From PoT sp049331405 (GTDB lineage Bacteria > Planctomycetota > Planctomycetia > Isosphaerales > Isosphaeraceae), in NCBI RefSeq assembly GCF_049331405.1, contig NZ_CP186274.1, positions 1,674,001-1,738,000 of the forward strand: a stretch of DNA of 64,000 nt. The letters are read 5' to 3'. Both the position numbers and the translations under genes were made by a program. Numbering within the stretch: position 1 is the stretch's first letter; each line of letters starts with the position of its first letter. Shown here piece after piece: positions 44,174-50,901 of this stretch. A model generated the notes under the pieces. It was not told the DNA's origin. It did no database searches and saw only the letters and a program-made list of their open reading frames with translations.

Positions 44174-44497
44174 ATGAGCGACGAGATCAAGCAAGCCCTC
44201 TCGGCCCTGCGGGATGCCGAGAAGGCCGATGCCGACGCGATCGGCGCCAAGAAAGCGTCCGAGTCTCGGATCGCCAGCATCAAGAACCAATACGAGGCCG
44301 AGAAGAAGACGTACGTCGATGCCGACGCCGCCACCAAGGCGACCGCCTCGAAGGTGAAGTCGGCCCAGGACGCCGTCGCGAAGCTGCTCGAGCCGGGCGT
44401 CCCCTGGACCGAGGCCGGCTCGACCATCTTCATGGTCGACCCCGACGGTGCGCTCCGGGAACTCGCCCTCAACTACCTCGACGGGAGGACCAAGTAA
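44174..44497 (+). CDS. Phage coiled-coil protein
   Basis: This encodes 107 residues from ATG 44174 (MSDEIKQALSALRDAEK). The first 75 residues are Ala/Lys/Glu-rich with heptads and should form a coiled coil (ASESRIASIKNQYEAEKKTY). The last 30 are globular (GSTIFMVDPDGALRELALNY). It ends one base into the next gene's start. A scaffolding or tail-spacer role is possible, but its location before the terminase gives no strong clue. Confidence 0.5.
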   Translation: MSDEIKQALSALRDAEKADADAIGAKKASESRIASIKNQYEAEKKTYVDADAATKATASKVKSAQDAVAKLLEPGVPWTEAGSTIFMVDPDGALRELALNYLDGRTK

Positions 44498-45015
44498 TGC
44501 CTGTCGAGAAGTCGCTTTTCACGCCCAAACCGACGCCCGTGCCGACGCCGACTCCGGCTCCGGTGACTCAGCCGACGCCGGTTGTCGCTCCGGCTGGCGC
44601 CGCGAGGCTCACGGGTTCCATCGCCGGTTGGATCCTCGCCGGGGCCCTGGGGATCGGAGGGATCGGCTACCTCGCCTATGAGCATAGCTGGATTTCGCGA
44701 TCCGTCGAACCGGCGGCCGTTGACTCCGAGGCGTACAAGGCGGGGCGAGAGTTCGCCCCTCTCCTGGATGACTCGCTGGCCCAGGGCTTCGACGCCTTCG
44801 CCGCGAAGATCGACTCCGGGGCGAAGGTCGAGGACGCCAACGCCGCCCTGAAGCAGCAGTTCCTCTCGGCCCGCGAGAAGGCGTTCGCCGACAAGGCCTC
44901 GGCCGGGTTCGCCGCGATCGTGCCCTCGGGCACTGACCCCAAGGACGCCGCCGCCCGCAAGGCCTACTCCGCCTATTCCCGCGACTTCGCCAAGGGGCTG
45001 AGGGGGACCAAATGA
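44497..45015 (+). CDS. Phage protein with Pro-rich start and one membrane helix
   Basis: This encodes 172 residues from ATG 44497. A Pro/Thr/Val-rich start (TPKPTPVPTPTPAPVTQPTP) leads to one membrane helix (GSIAGWILAGALGIGGIGYLAY). A soluble C-terminal domain of about 100 residues follows (AYKAGREFAPLLDDSLAQGF, LSAREKAFADKASAGFAAIV). The topology resembles phage spanins or anchored lysis accessory proteins, but the similarity is architectural only. The next gene overlaps by 4 nt and is a peptidase, so it belongs to that unit. Confidence 0.5.
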   Translation: MPVEKSLFTPKPTPVPTPTPAPVTQPTPVVAPAGAARLTGSIAGWILAGALGIGGIGYLAYEHSWISRSVEPAAVDSEAYKAGREFAPLLDDSLAQGFDAFAAKIDSGAKVEDANAALKQQFLSAREKAFADKASAGFAAIVPSGTDPKDAAARKAYSAYSRDFAKGLRGTK

Positions 45016-45902
45016 GCAACGCATCCAGTTATGCTCTCGGTTGGGATCACGTCCGAGCCCCGCTCGCCAGGCAGGCGATGCTGACTTCAAGGCGCTACGC
45101 CACGGTCATCCAGGGGGCGCAGTATCCCGACGCTCTCTCTCTGACGCAGCACCGGCACCGCCAGCTCGAGCAGGGGCAGGCCGGGACCTGCTGGGTCCAC
45201 GGCCCGACGTTCCTCGCCGAGACCTCGATGGTCGCCAAGGGATACGAGGCCTTCGACATATGCCGACGCCTCGTCGGATGGCTGGGCAAGCAGCTCGAAG
45301 GGGGCGGCAACCCGAGCAATGGAGGGGCCCCGACCGACGCCATCCTCACGATGACGCAGGAGAAGGGGGCCGGCATCGCTCATGAGAGCCTGCTGCCTTA
45401 TTCCGACGACTCGCGGGCCCTGGGCACGAAGCCCCCGCAAGCCGTCTTCGACGACGCCAAGGCGGCACGCATCTCGGTCCCCGTCGACGTCCGCTCGGAT
45501 GATGATGCCCGCACCTTGATCGCCAGCAACACGCCCGTCGCCAACGGGATCTGGTGGCCCTACGGTTGGGACAATCAGCAGACGTTCATGACCTCGATCG
45601 GATCCGGCACGTATGGGCATGCGTTGACCGAGGTCGGCTACGTGATGCCGGGCGTCTGGGATACCTACGACTGGTGGCAGCTCGAGAACTGGCACGGCCT
45701 GCTCTATCCGCCGCTCCCCGCCGACATGGCGGCCAAGGTGCCGGGCTACAAGCCGGTGACGGCGACGAAGACCTCGGATTTCTGGGTCCGCGGCGACGTG
45801 TATCGAACCGTGCAGGGATACGGATACTTCGTGCGGGTCTCGGCCACGGATCTGAGCGGGATCGGCAAGGTCGTCAAGTGGTCCTACGATAACTTCATCT
45901 GA
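45012..45902 (+). CDS. Papain-like (C1-type) cysteine peptidase of the prophage
   Basis: This encodes 296 residues from ATG 45012. The three catalytic positions of the papain fold are all present in the right order: the oxyanion Gln and nucleophile in EQGQAGTCWVHG (Cys60), the base in GTYGHALTEVGY (His203), and the Asn in WWQLENWHG (Asn226). There is no signal peptide and no inhibitory prodomain, so it would be active or controlled inside the cell. It overlaps the genes on both sides and is followed by small membrane proteins. By position it may take part in lysis or in processing virion proteins. Papain-fold enzymes in tailed phages are less common than amidases or lysozymes; the substrate is unknown. 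Confidence 0.75.
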   Translation: MSNASSYALGWDHVRAPLARQAMLTSRRYATVIQGAQYPDALSLTQHRHRQLEQGQAGTCWVHGPTFLAETSMVAKGYEAFDICRRLVGWLGKQLEGGGNPSNGGAPTDAILTMTQEKGAGIAHESLLPYSDDSRALGTKPPQAVFDDAKAARISVPVDVRSDDDARTLIASNTPVANGIWWPYGWDNQQTFMTSIGSGTYGHALTEVGYVMPGVWDTYDWWQLENWHGLLYPPLPADMAAKVPGYKPVTATKTSDFWVRGDVYRTVQGYGYFVRVSATDLSGIGKVVKWSYDNFI

Positions 45903-46293
45903 TGAATATCACACTCGCCATCGCCGCGATCGGCCTGGGGATCGGTGAACCTTCGCCTTCGGTCGGGCCCAGGCTCCTGAGCGACCCGGAGCCCACGAAG
46001 GTCGCTGCCCCCATCGTCATTCGCTTCCATGAGGATGCGGCGACGAAAGAGGATGTCGCAAGGGCCGTGGAGTCGATCCGCAAGGCCCTCGACTCCAGGG
46101 CCGAACCTCCCGCCGCCGTCGCGAAGACGGCGGCCTCGCCGACGCCGGCCGCCCCGGGGCCGGCGTCGGCCCCGACCTGGCCGAGGCCGTCGACCGCTGG
46201 GTCCCGTTCGCGAGGAACCCCGCCTACGAGGTCTTCGGCCGCGTCCACCCGGACGGCGTCTTCCGCTACACCCGAGCCAGGAAGGTGAAATGA
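45902..46293 (+). pseudogene. Phage exported protein, probable frameshift
   Basis: The gene starts at ATG 45902, overlapping the peptidase stop by 1 nt, with a short hydrophobic start (MNITLAIAAIGLGIG). It reads normal sequence to about residue 80 (VIRFHEDAATKEDVARAVES). Then that frame turns to Pro/Ser/Arg-rich sequence and stops at 46288. A different frame carries a convincing C-terminus, DLAEAVDRWVPFARNPAYEV and GVFRYTRARKVK, ending at 46293, where TGA overlaps the next ATG as is usual in this operon. The frames must join between about 46128 and 46175. No start codon serves the second frame. This is either a one-base change or an assembly error. Confidence 0.55.
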
Positions 46294-46598
46294 TGCCGAT
46301 CTCCGACGTCGCGAGGAAGCTCGCCGCCGCGATCTCGCCGATCCTGCAGTCGTACCTCGAGCTGCGGAAGGGGGACATCCTCGCCGCCGCCGGCCTCATC
46401 CTCCGACCCGCGATCAAGCTCGCGTTCCCGGTGGCGCTGCGTCAGATCCCCGCCGTCACCGAGGCCGGCACCAACGCCCTGCTCGATAAGTTCGCCGATA
46501 TGTCGATCGGTGATCTGGCTTCGAAGCTGGTTCAGCACGCCGAGCAGACCGGCCGCAAGGCCCATCCCACTCTCATCGCCCTGAGGCCCAAGCCATGA
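46290..46598 (+). CDS. Hypothetical phage protein
   Basis: This encodes 102 residues from ATG 46290, which overlaps the preceding stop by 4 nt; ATG 46293 is equally possible. It is a helical protein with a moderately hydrophobic centre (AAAGLILRPAIKLAFPVALR) and a C-terminal part with TNALLDKFADMSIGDLASKL. It could associate with the membrane. It overlaps the next, clearly membrane, protein by 4 nt. Confidence 0.5.
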   Translation: MMPISDVARKLAAAISPILQSYLELRKGDILAAAGLILRPAIKLAFPVALRQIPAVTEAGTNALLDKFADMSIGDLASKLVQHAEQTGRKAHPTLIALRPKP

Positions 46599-46828
46599 GC
46601 ATCGTCGCCACCCTCATCTCCGCGATCGTGACCTACCTGAAGGGGAGCCTCCTGGCGCAGCTCGACGGGTACAAGACGTACATGGGCGTCGCCGGCCTCG
46701 TGCTGCTCGCCGCCTGGGAGTTGTACGCGGGGGACTTCACGCTCTTCGCCGCACTGGCGCTCAACAGCTTCACCCTCTTCGGGATCCGCCACGCGATCGA
46801 CAAGCTCACGCCCCCGGCGAGCTCCTGA
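46595..46828 (+). CDS. Small membrane protein, holin candidate
   Basis: This encodes 77 residues from ATG 46595 (MSIVATLISAIVTYLKG). There are two hydrophobic segments (MGVAGLVLLAAWELYAGDF and LFAALALNSFTLFGI) separated by a short loop, with a charged end (RHAIDKLTPPASS). Size and topology fit a class II holin, and it lies in a block with a peptidase and other small membrane proteins. Phage holins are too diverse for certain assignment by eye. Confidence 0.55.
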   Translation: MSIVATLISAIVTYLKGSLLAQLDGYKTYMGVAGLVLLAAWELYAGDFTLFAALALNSFTLFGIRHAIDKLTPPASS

Positions 46829-46831
46829 GAT

Positions 46832-47164
46832 ATGCTCAAAGCCTTACTCTTGAAGCTGAAGTCGGGCTTCGGCTCGCTCGCGTTCGCGGCCGGCAAGTTC
46901 CTCGCCCCGCCCGCCAACGCGATCCAGCGCGAGCTCTCCAGGGACGACGTCAAGCGCGTTCTGACCCGCGCCGCGATCGGCTTCGCGACCGGCACCGGCT
47001 TCACCTGGGATCGGATCCAGGCCGCCTTCTTGCGAGACGCGGAGGTCATCTCGACCTTCTGGATCCCGCTCGGCTTCGCGATCGCCTCGTCGATCCCCGA
47101 GGCCCTCAGCCTCTATGCGTACGGCTCCGCGAGGCCGCCCGAAGGCCGGGGGGATCAGCCTTGA
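46832..47164 (+). CDS. Hypothetical phage membrane-associated protein
   Basis: This encodes 110 residues from ATG 46832 (MLKALLLKLKSGFGSLAF). A basic amphipathic start is followed by a soluble helix (NAIQRELSRDDVKRVLTRAA) and one hydrophobic segment near the end (STFWIPLGFAIASSIPEALS). No family is recognised. It is packed 3 nt after the holin candidate and overlaps the following small protein. Confidence 0.45.
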   Translation: MLKALLLKLKSGFGSLAFAAGKFLAPPANAIQRELSRDDVKRVLTRAAIGFATGTGFTWDRIQAAFLRDAEVISTFWIPLGFAIASSIPEALSLYAYGSARPPEGRGDQP

Positions 47165-47286
47165 GCCTCGACGACGAACACCTCGGCGAGCCGACCTGGG
47201 CGGACCTGCGACGAACGGCGATCGCCGTGGCCGGGCTCCTGATCGGGGTCGCCACGCTGGTCTATCTCATCGCGTCCACGCCCTGA
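47161..47286 (+). CDS. 41-residue single-pass membrane protein
   Basis: TTG 47161 overlaps the previous stop (47162-47164) by 4 nt and opens MSLDDEHLGEPTWADLRR, followed by one membrane helix (TAIAVAGLLIGVATLVYLIA), ending at 47286. It keeps the overlap pattern of the operon and has a well-formed membrane segment, so I consider it real. Such small proteins are frequent near phage lysis genes. Confidence 0.45.
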   Translation: MSLDDEHLGEPTWADLRRTAIAVAGLLIGVATLVYLIASTP

Positions 47287-47339
47287 AGGCAACGCAACAC
47301 GGCACCCGGGTCGACCCCACTTGTTCCAAAGGGGAAGGT

Positions 47340-47588
47340 ATGCCCACGAATTCACATCGACTTGTCATCAGGATCGAGGGGGCGGGGGGGCAGTGGTCGG
47401 CGGCGATCACGGAGGTGGAGGAGACGCGTACCGGGGTCTCGGGGCCGCTCGAATGCGTGCTCAGGGCGGTGAATGAGCATGCGAGGGAGTTCGAGGGGCG
47501 TCGCGGCGGGAAGGAGCCGGGGCGCGAGGCGGTGGGGATCGGGGTCGTGACGGGGAGGATGCCGGGGATGATCGCGAAATCGACCTGA
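47340..47588 (+). CDS. Hypothetical small phage protein
   Basis: This encodes 82 residues from ATG 47340, with GGGGAAGG closely upstream. The sequence begins as a small beta-rich domain (HRLVIRIEGAGGQWSAAITE) and ends with a Gly/Arg-rich tail. No family is recognised. Its stop overlaps the next start by 1 nt. Confidence 0.5.
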   Translation: MPTNSHRLVIRIEGAGGQWSAAITEVEETRTGVSGPLECVLRAVNEHAREFEGRRGGKEPGREAVGIGVVTGRMPGMIAKST

Positions 47589-47707
47589 TGCAACACATCG
47601 CAGCGGCCGTCGCGGCCGGGATCCTCGGGTTCCTGGCCTTACGGACATGCCTTCAATTCTTGATCGGACACGCGACCGACATCGCAAGGCGCCGACGCAA
47701 TGGATGA
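47588..47707 (+). CDS. 39-residue single-pass membrane protein
   Basis: ATG 47588 shares one base with the previous stop and opens MQHIAAAVAAGILGFLAL, one membrane helix, followed by a basic end (HATDIARRRRNG) and a stop at 47705-47707. The next gene starts 8 nt before this stop. The positive tail after the helix predicts an outside N-terminus. It is probably a small phage membrane protein. Confidence 0.4.
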   Translation: MQHIAAAVAAGILGFLALRTCLQFLIGHATDIARRRRNG

Positions 47708-47960
47708 CCTCCACACGATGCCCATGTCACACCAGGTCCAAACGCTCTTCGCGTCCACCTCGTTCTGCAGCCTCTGGGGCGCGGGCGTCTGGGTCGTGCA
47801 CTGGGGCCTCACTTGGGAGGTCATCCCGCCGATCCTGATCGGGCTCGCGTCGGCGATCCAGGCGACGCGGGGTTTTCTCAACGATCAGCAGGTGCGACGT
47901 CACAAAGAGGCCCTGCACCAGGCCGAGCTCGAACGACTGAGGAAAGGGGATCATCCATGA
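47700..47960 (+). CDS. Small two-helix phage membrane protein
   Basis: This encodes 86 residues from ATG 47700 (MDDLHTMPMSHQVQTLF). Two hydrophobic segments (SFCSLWGAGVWVVHWGLTW and VIPPILIGLASAIQAT) are followed by a charged helical tail (QQVRRHKEALHQAELERLRK). Its design also fits a holin, so the holin assignment in this block is not unique. It overlaps the next gene by 4 nt. Confidence 0.5.
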   Translation: MDDLHTMPMSHQVQTLFASTSFCSLWGAGVWVVHWGLTWEVIPPILIGLASAIQATRGFLNDQQVRRHKEALHQAELERLRKGDHP

Positions 47961-48223
47961 GTAAGCTGAACCTGTTCATCCGTTTCGGCGGGGCCGTGGA
48001 CGTGACCAACGTCGCCAACGGCGAGACGCTCCAGATCGTCGCCCAGCCGTCGGAATCCGGCAACGGCGTGATGCTCGCGTTCATCGAGCCGAACACGGTT
48101 AATTATGAGCATAAGTTTCAGATCGATCGCCCCGAACGGCGAAAACCCGAGGCTTCTGCGGTGATCGCGGCCTCTCTGGACGCTACGGAATCGGCCTTCG
48201 CCGAGCCGATCGAGCGGGGCTGA
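47957..48223 (+). CDS. Hypothetical small phage protein
   Basis: This encodes 88 residues from ATG 47957 (MSKLNLFIRFGGAVDVTNV), overlapping the previous stop by 4 nt. A small beta-rich domain (GETLQIVAQPSESGNGVMLA) is followed by a charged helix. No family is recognised. A strong palindrome follows the stop by 20 nt and may end this transcript. Confidence 0.5.
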   Translation: MSKLNLFIRFGGAVDVTNVANGETLQIVAQPSESGNGVMLAFIEPNTVNYEHKFQIDRPERRKPEASAVIAASLDATESAFAEPIERG

Positions 48224-48243
48224 CCGCTCCACGACAGGCCCAG

Positions 48244-48267
48244 GGGTGGGACCAATTGGTCCCACCC
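48244..48267. repeat. Perfect 24-bp palindrome inside the prophage
   Basis: This copy of the host repeat family has the core GTGGGACCAATTGGTCCCAC extended by GG and CC. It lies 20 nt after a stop, between phage genes. Its presence here shows that the prophage was either acquired with the repeat or has resided long enough for it to enter. It may act as a transcription barrier before the packaging genes. Confidence 0.85.
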
Positions 48268-48291
48268 AGGTCGAACCCGAAAGACGCCGAA

Positions 48292-48519
48292 ATGGGTCGC
48301 GCCCGCATGTCCGATCCCGACCTCGTCATCACGGGCCTTTGCCTCGCCGGGGGGATGGCTGTCGTCCTCATGGCGCTCGGTGCGTCGAGGGTGCGGAGGC
48401 CGTCGCGTCAGGTGCGGCTCGACGACGACGATTTCGCGAGGCGGTATCCGAGGCTTTGGCGACGGATGCGGGCCGCCGGACTCGGGTCGGATGAGGGGCC
48501 CTGGCGGCTGAGAGGCTAA
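48292..48519 (+). CDS. Small phage membrane protein
   Basis: This encodes 75 residues from ATG 48292 (MGRARMSDPDLVITGL); ATG 48307 is also possible. One hydrophobic segment (VITGLCLAGGMAVVLMALGA) is followed by a basic tail (RVRRPSRQVRLDDDDFARRY). The gene sits directly before the terminase genes. No function is recognised. Confidence 0.45.
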   Translation: MGRARMSDPDLVITGLCLAGGMAVVLMALGASRVRRPSRQVRLDDDDFARRYPRLWRRMRAAGLGSDEGPWRLRG

Positions 48520-48522
48520 GCG

Positions 48523-48909
48523 ATGCCCGAGACGAATGAGTGGCTCCCGGCCAGGGGGCTCGAGCCCCGCAGGCAGGCCGTGGTCGAGGCGCTCCGGCTG
48601 GGGTCGACGCTCGAGGAGGCGGCGGCGAAGGCCGGCGTCAGCTCGAGGACCCTGCGGCGTTGGCGCGCCGACGACCCCGAGCTCGAGCAGCTCGTGGAGG
48701 AGGCCATGTCCAGGGCCGACGACATGGTCGAGGCGGTGACCCTGCGGAACTGCCTGGACCCCGACCCCTCGCATAATGCGCTCCGCATGTTCTGGCTCAA
48801 GTCGCGACGGCCCGAGGTCTATCGCGACGCCGCCAGGTCGGACAACCAGGCCTCGACGACCGTCATCGTGATCCATGCCGACGAAAGCAAGAGCCAATCC
48901 GAAGGCTGA
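48523..48909 (+). CDS. terS: Phage terminase small subunit
   Basis: This encodes 128 residues from ATG 48523 (MPETNEWLPARGLEPRR). A helix-turn-helix of the kind used by small terminases to bind packaging sites is visible (AVVEALRLGSTLEEAAAKAG, then VSSRTLRRWRADDPELEQLV). A helical oligomerisation part follows (AMSRADDMVEAVTLRNCL, LRMFWLKSRRPEVYRDAA). It sits immediately upstream of the large subunit and overlaps it by 35 nt, the canonical place for terS. The subunit would oligomerise as a ring and hand DNA to TerL. Confidence 0.75.
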   Translation: MPETNEWLPARGLEPRRQAVVEALRLGSTLEEAAAKAGVSSRTLRRWRADDPELEQLVEEAMSRADDMVEAVTLRNCLDPDPSHNALRMFWLKSRRPEVYRDAARSDNQASTTVIVIHADESKSQSEG

Positions 48910-50269
48910 GTACCACGTCTATGGCGCGGCGGCCGACCTCTTCTCGGCGGCCCGGGGCGAGGTGATCCTCTCGGGCCCCGCCGGCACCGGCAAGAGCCGC
49001 GCCTGCCTGCAATACCTGCACTACCTCGCCACGAATCACCCGGGGATGCGCGGGCTGATCGCCCGCAAGACCCGCGAGTCGCTCACGCAGACGGCCCTCG
49101 TCACCTTCGAGGAGAAGGTCCTCACGCGGGCCGAATACGAGGTCATCGCCGCTGGGACCAAGCGCAGCGGGCGGCAGTCGTATCGATATCCGAATGGCTC
49201 GGAGCTGGTCGTCGGCGGGCTCGACAGGCCGACGAAGATCATGTCGACGGAGTTCGACGTGGCCTACGTGCAGGAGGCCATCGAGCTTCTCGAGGACGAC
49301 TGGGAGTCGATCACGACCAGGCTCCGCAACGGCGTGACGCCCAGGCAGCAGATCATCGCCGACACGAACCCCGACGGGCCGCAGCACTGGATCAAGCGGC
49401 GGGCGGACGCGGGGAGGTTACTCATGCTCGAGTCACGGCATGAAGATAACCCGATGCTCTGGGATCGCGAGTCGTCGGGCTGGACGAAGGCGGGCCTCGC
49501 CTACATCGGCAAGCTCGACGGCCTCACGGGCGTGCGCAAGCCCAGGCTCCGCTACGGCAAGTGGGTCCAGGCCGAGGGGGCCGTGTATGAAGAGTGGGAC
49601 AGGGCCGTTCACATCGTCGACCGCTTCGACATCCCCCGGAGTTGGCGGCGGATCCGGTCGATCGACTTCGGTTACACGAACCCGTTCGTCTGCCTCTGGA
49701 TCGCCATCGACCATGACGGTCGCATGTATGTTTACCGCGAGATGTATAAGACCCGTCGGACGGTGAAGGTCCACGCGGGGGAGATCCGCAGGCTCTCGGG
49801 GGACGAGCGGTACGAGTTCACCGTGGCCGACCACGACGCCGAGGACCGGGCGACGCTGCTCGAGAACGGGATCCCGACGCGGGCGGCCAACAAGGCCGTG
49901 ACCCGCGGGATCGAGGCCGTGCAGGAGCGGCTCAAGGTCGCCGGCGACGGCAGGCCGAGGCTCTTCTACTTGCGGGACAGCCTGGTCGAGCGAGACGAGG
50001 GGCTCGTGGAGGCCAAGAAGCCTTGCGGCCTCACCGAGGAGATCGACGGCTACGCCTGGTCGAAGGGGGACGACGGCCGCACCCTCGGCGAGGAGCCGGT
50101 CAAGCTCAACGACCACGCCGTGGACGCCTTGAGATATGCCGCGATGGCCATCGATCGCGGGGTCGGCAGGATCGAGCCGGCCGAGGTCGTCGAGGCCAGG
50201 GAGCGGGCCGAGGCCGAGGAGGCCGAGCGGCTCTATCGCGACATCAACGCCGATCACTGGTGGCGCTGA
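48875..50269 (+). CDS. terL: Phage terminase large subunit
   Basis: This encodes 464 residues from ATG 48875. It is the packaging motor: an ATPase followed by an RNase H-like nuclease. Walker A is GPAGTGKS (Lys40), with LIARKTRESLTQTALVTFEE following as in other TerL proteins. Walker B lies near FDVAYVQEAIELLEDDWES (the hydrophobic strand ends in an unusual V-Q-E). The nuclease acidic residues are suggested by IRSIDFGYTNPFVC, VADHDAEDRATL and LNDHAVDALRYAAM. Length and domain order are normal. TerL would bind the portal and cut concatemeric DNA. Confidence 0.9.
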   Translation: MPTKARANPKAEYHVYGAAADLFSAARGEVILSGPAGTGKSRACLQYLHYLATNHPGMRGLIARKTRESLTQTALVTFEEKVLTRAEYEVIAAGTKRSGRQSYRYPNGSELVVGGLDRPTKIMSTEFDVAYVQEAIELLEDDWESITTRLRNGVTPRQQIIADTNPDGPQHWIKRRADAGRLLMLESRHEDNPMLWDRESSGWTKAGLAYIGKLDGLTGVRKPRLRYGKWVQAEGAVYEEWDRAVHIVDRFDIPRSWRRIRSIDFGYTNPFVCLWIAIDHDGRMYVYREMYKTRRTVKVHAGEIRRLSGDERYEFTVADHDAEDRATLLENGIPTRAANKAVTRGIEAVQERLKVAGDGRPRLFYLRDSLVERDEGLVEAKKPCGLTEEIDGYAWSKGDDGRTLGEEPVKLNDHAVDALRYAAMAIDRGVGRIEPAEVVEARERAEAEEAERLYRDINADHWWR

Positions 50270-50385
50270 CGTGAGGGTTTGAAGGCCCGGAATCGAAGGG
50301 GATCGATGCTTCCTCGCGGCATCGGCCCGGGCCCCGTCACGCCCCGAGTTGACCCAATTCATCCCAAGGTCCGAGGTCGCTGTTC

Positions 50386-50802
50386 ATGGCTCTGTCCGCC
50401 GAGTCGAAGAAAGACGTCCACGCCCTGATCGATACCAAGATCGAGGCGTTTGCCGGGAAGGTCGGGGCCCTCGTCGAGGGCAAGGTCGAGGCCCTCGCGG
50501 CGGTGATCGCCGAGCGGGTCAAGGGGGAGATGGCCGCGTCGGGCGTCGTCCGCGGAGGGCTAGAAGGGGATTCGGCCCTCGCGATCACTCCCACTCTGAG
50601 GGAGAAGGCCCTGGAGTTAGCTCCGACGCTATACGCCTCGGACGAGGCGGCGGCGGGAGATGAAGCCGCCCAGGACGCGGAATCCGGGGCGTACAAGAAC
50701 TTCCGCATCGTGGGAGACGAGATCCACGCCGACTCGGGCCGCAAGAACAGGCCGGGCAGGTGGCTCGTCTCCCGCGTGCTGGCCGACGCGGGGATTCGCT
50801 GA
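50386..50802 (+). CDS. Hypothetical phage protein between terminase and portal
   Basis: This encodes 138 residues from ATG 50386 (MALSAESKKDVHALIDTK). The first half is an Ala/Glu/Lys-rich helix with coiled-coil character (IEAFAGKVGALVEGKVEALA). The second half is a short globular segment (AYKNFRIVGDEIHADSGRKN). No family is recognised. Its place between terL and portal suggests a head-assembly accessory. Confidence 0.5.
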   Translation: MALSAESKKDVHALIDTKIEAFAGKVGALVEGKVEALAAVIAERVKGEMAASGVVRGGLEGDSALAITPTLREKALELAPTLYASDEAAAGDEAAQDAESGAYKNFRIVGDEIHADSGRKNRPGRWLVSRVLADAGIR

Positions 50803-50901
50803 GCCGATCCGCCGGGTGCTCCTCGCTGCAAATTCATCCGTTCTCGCTGAGTCCTTCAGCGTCCACCTCCCGCAGGCCATCAACGCCGGGCAGCCCAACT
50901 C

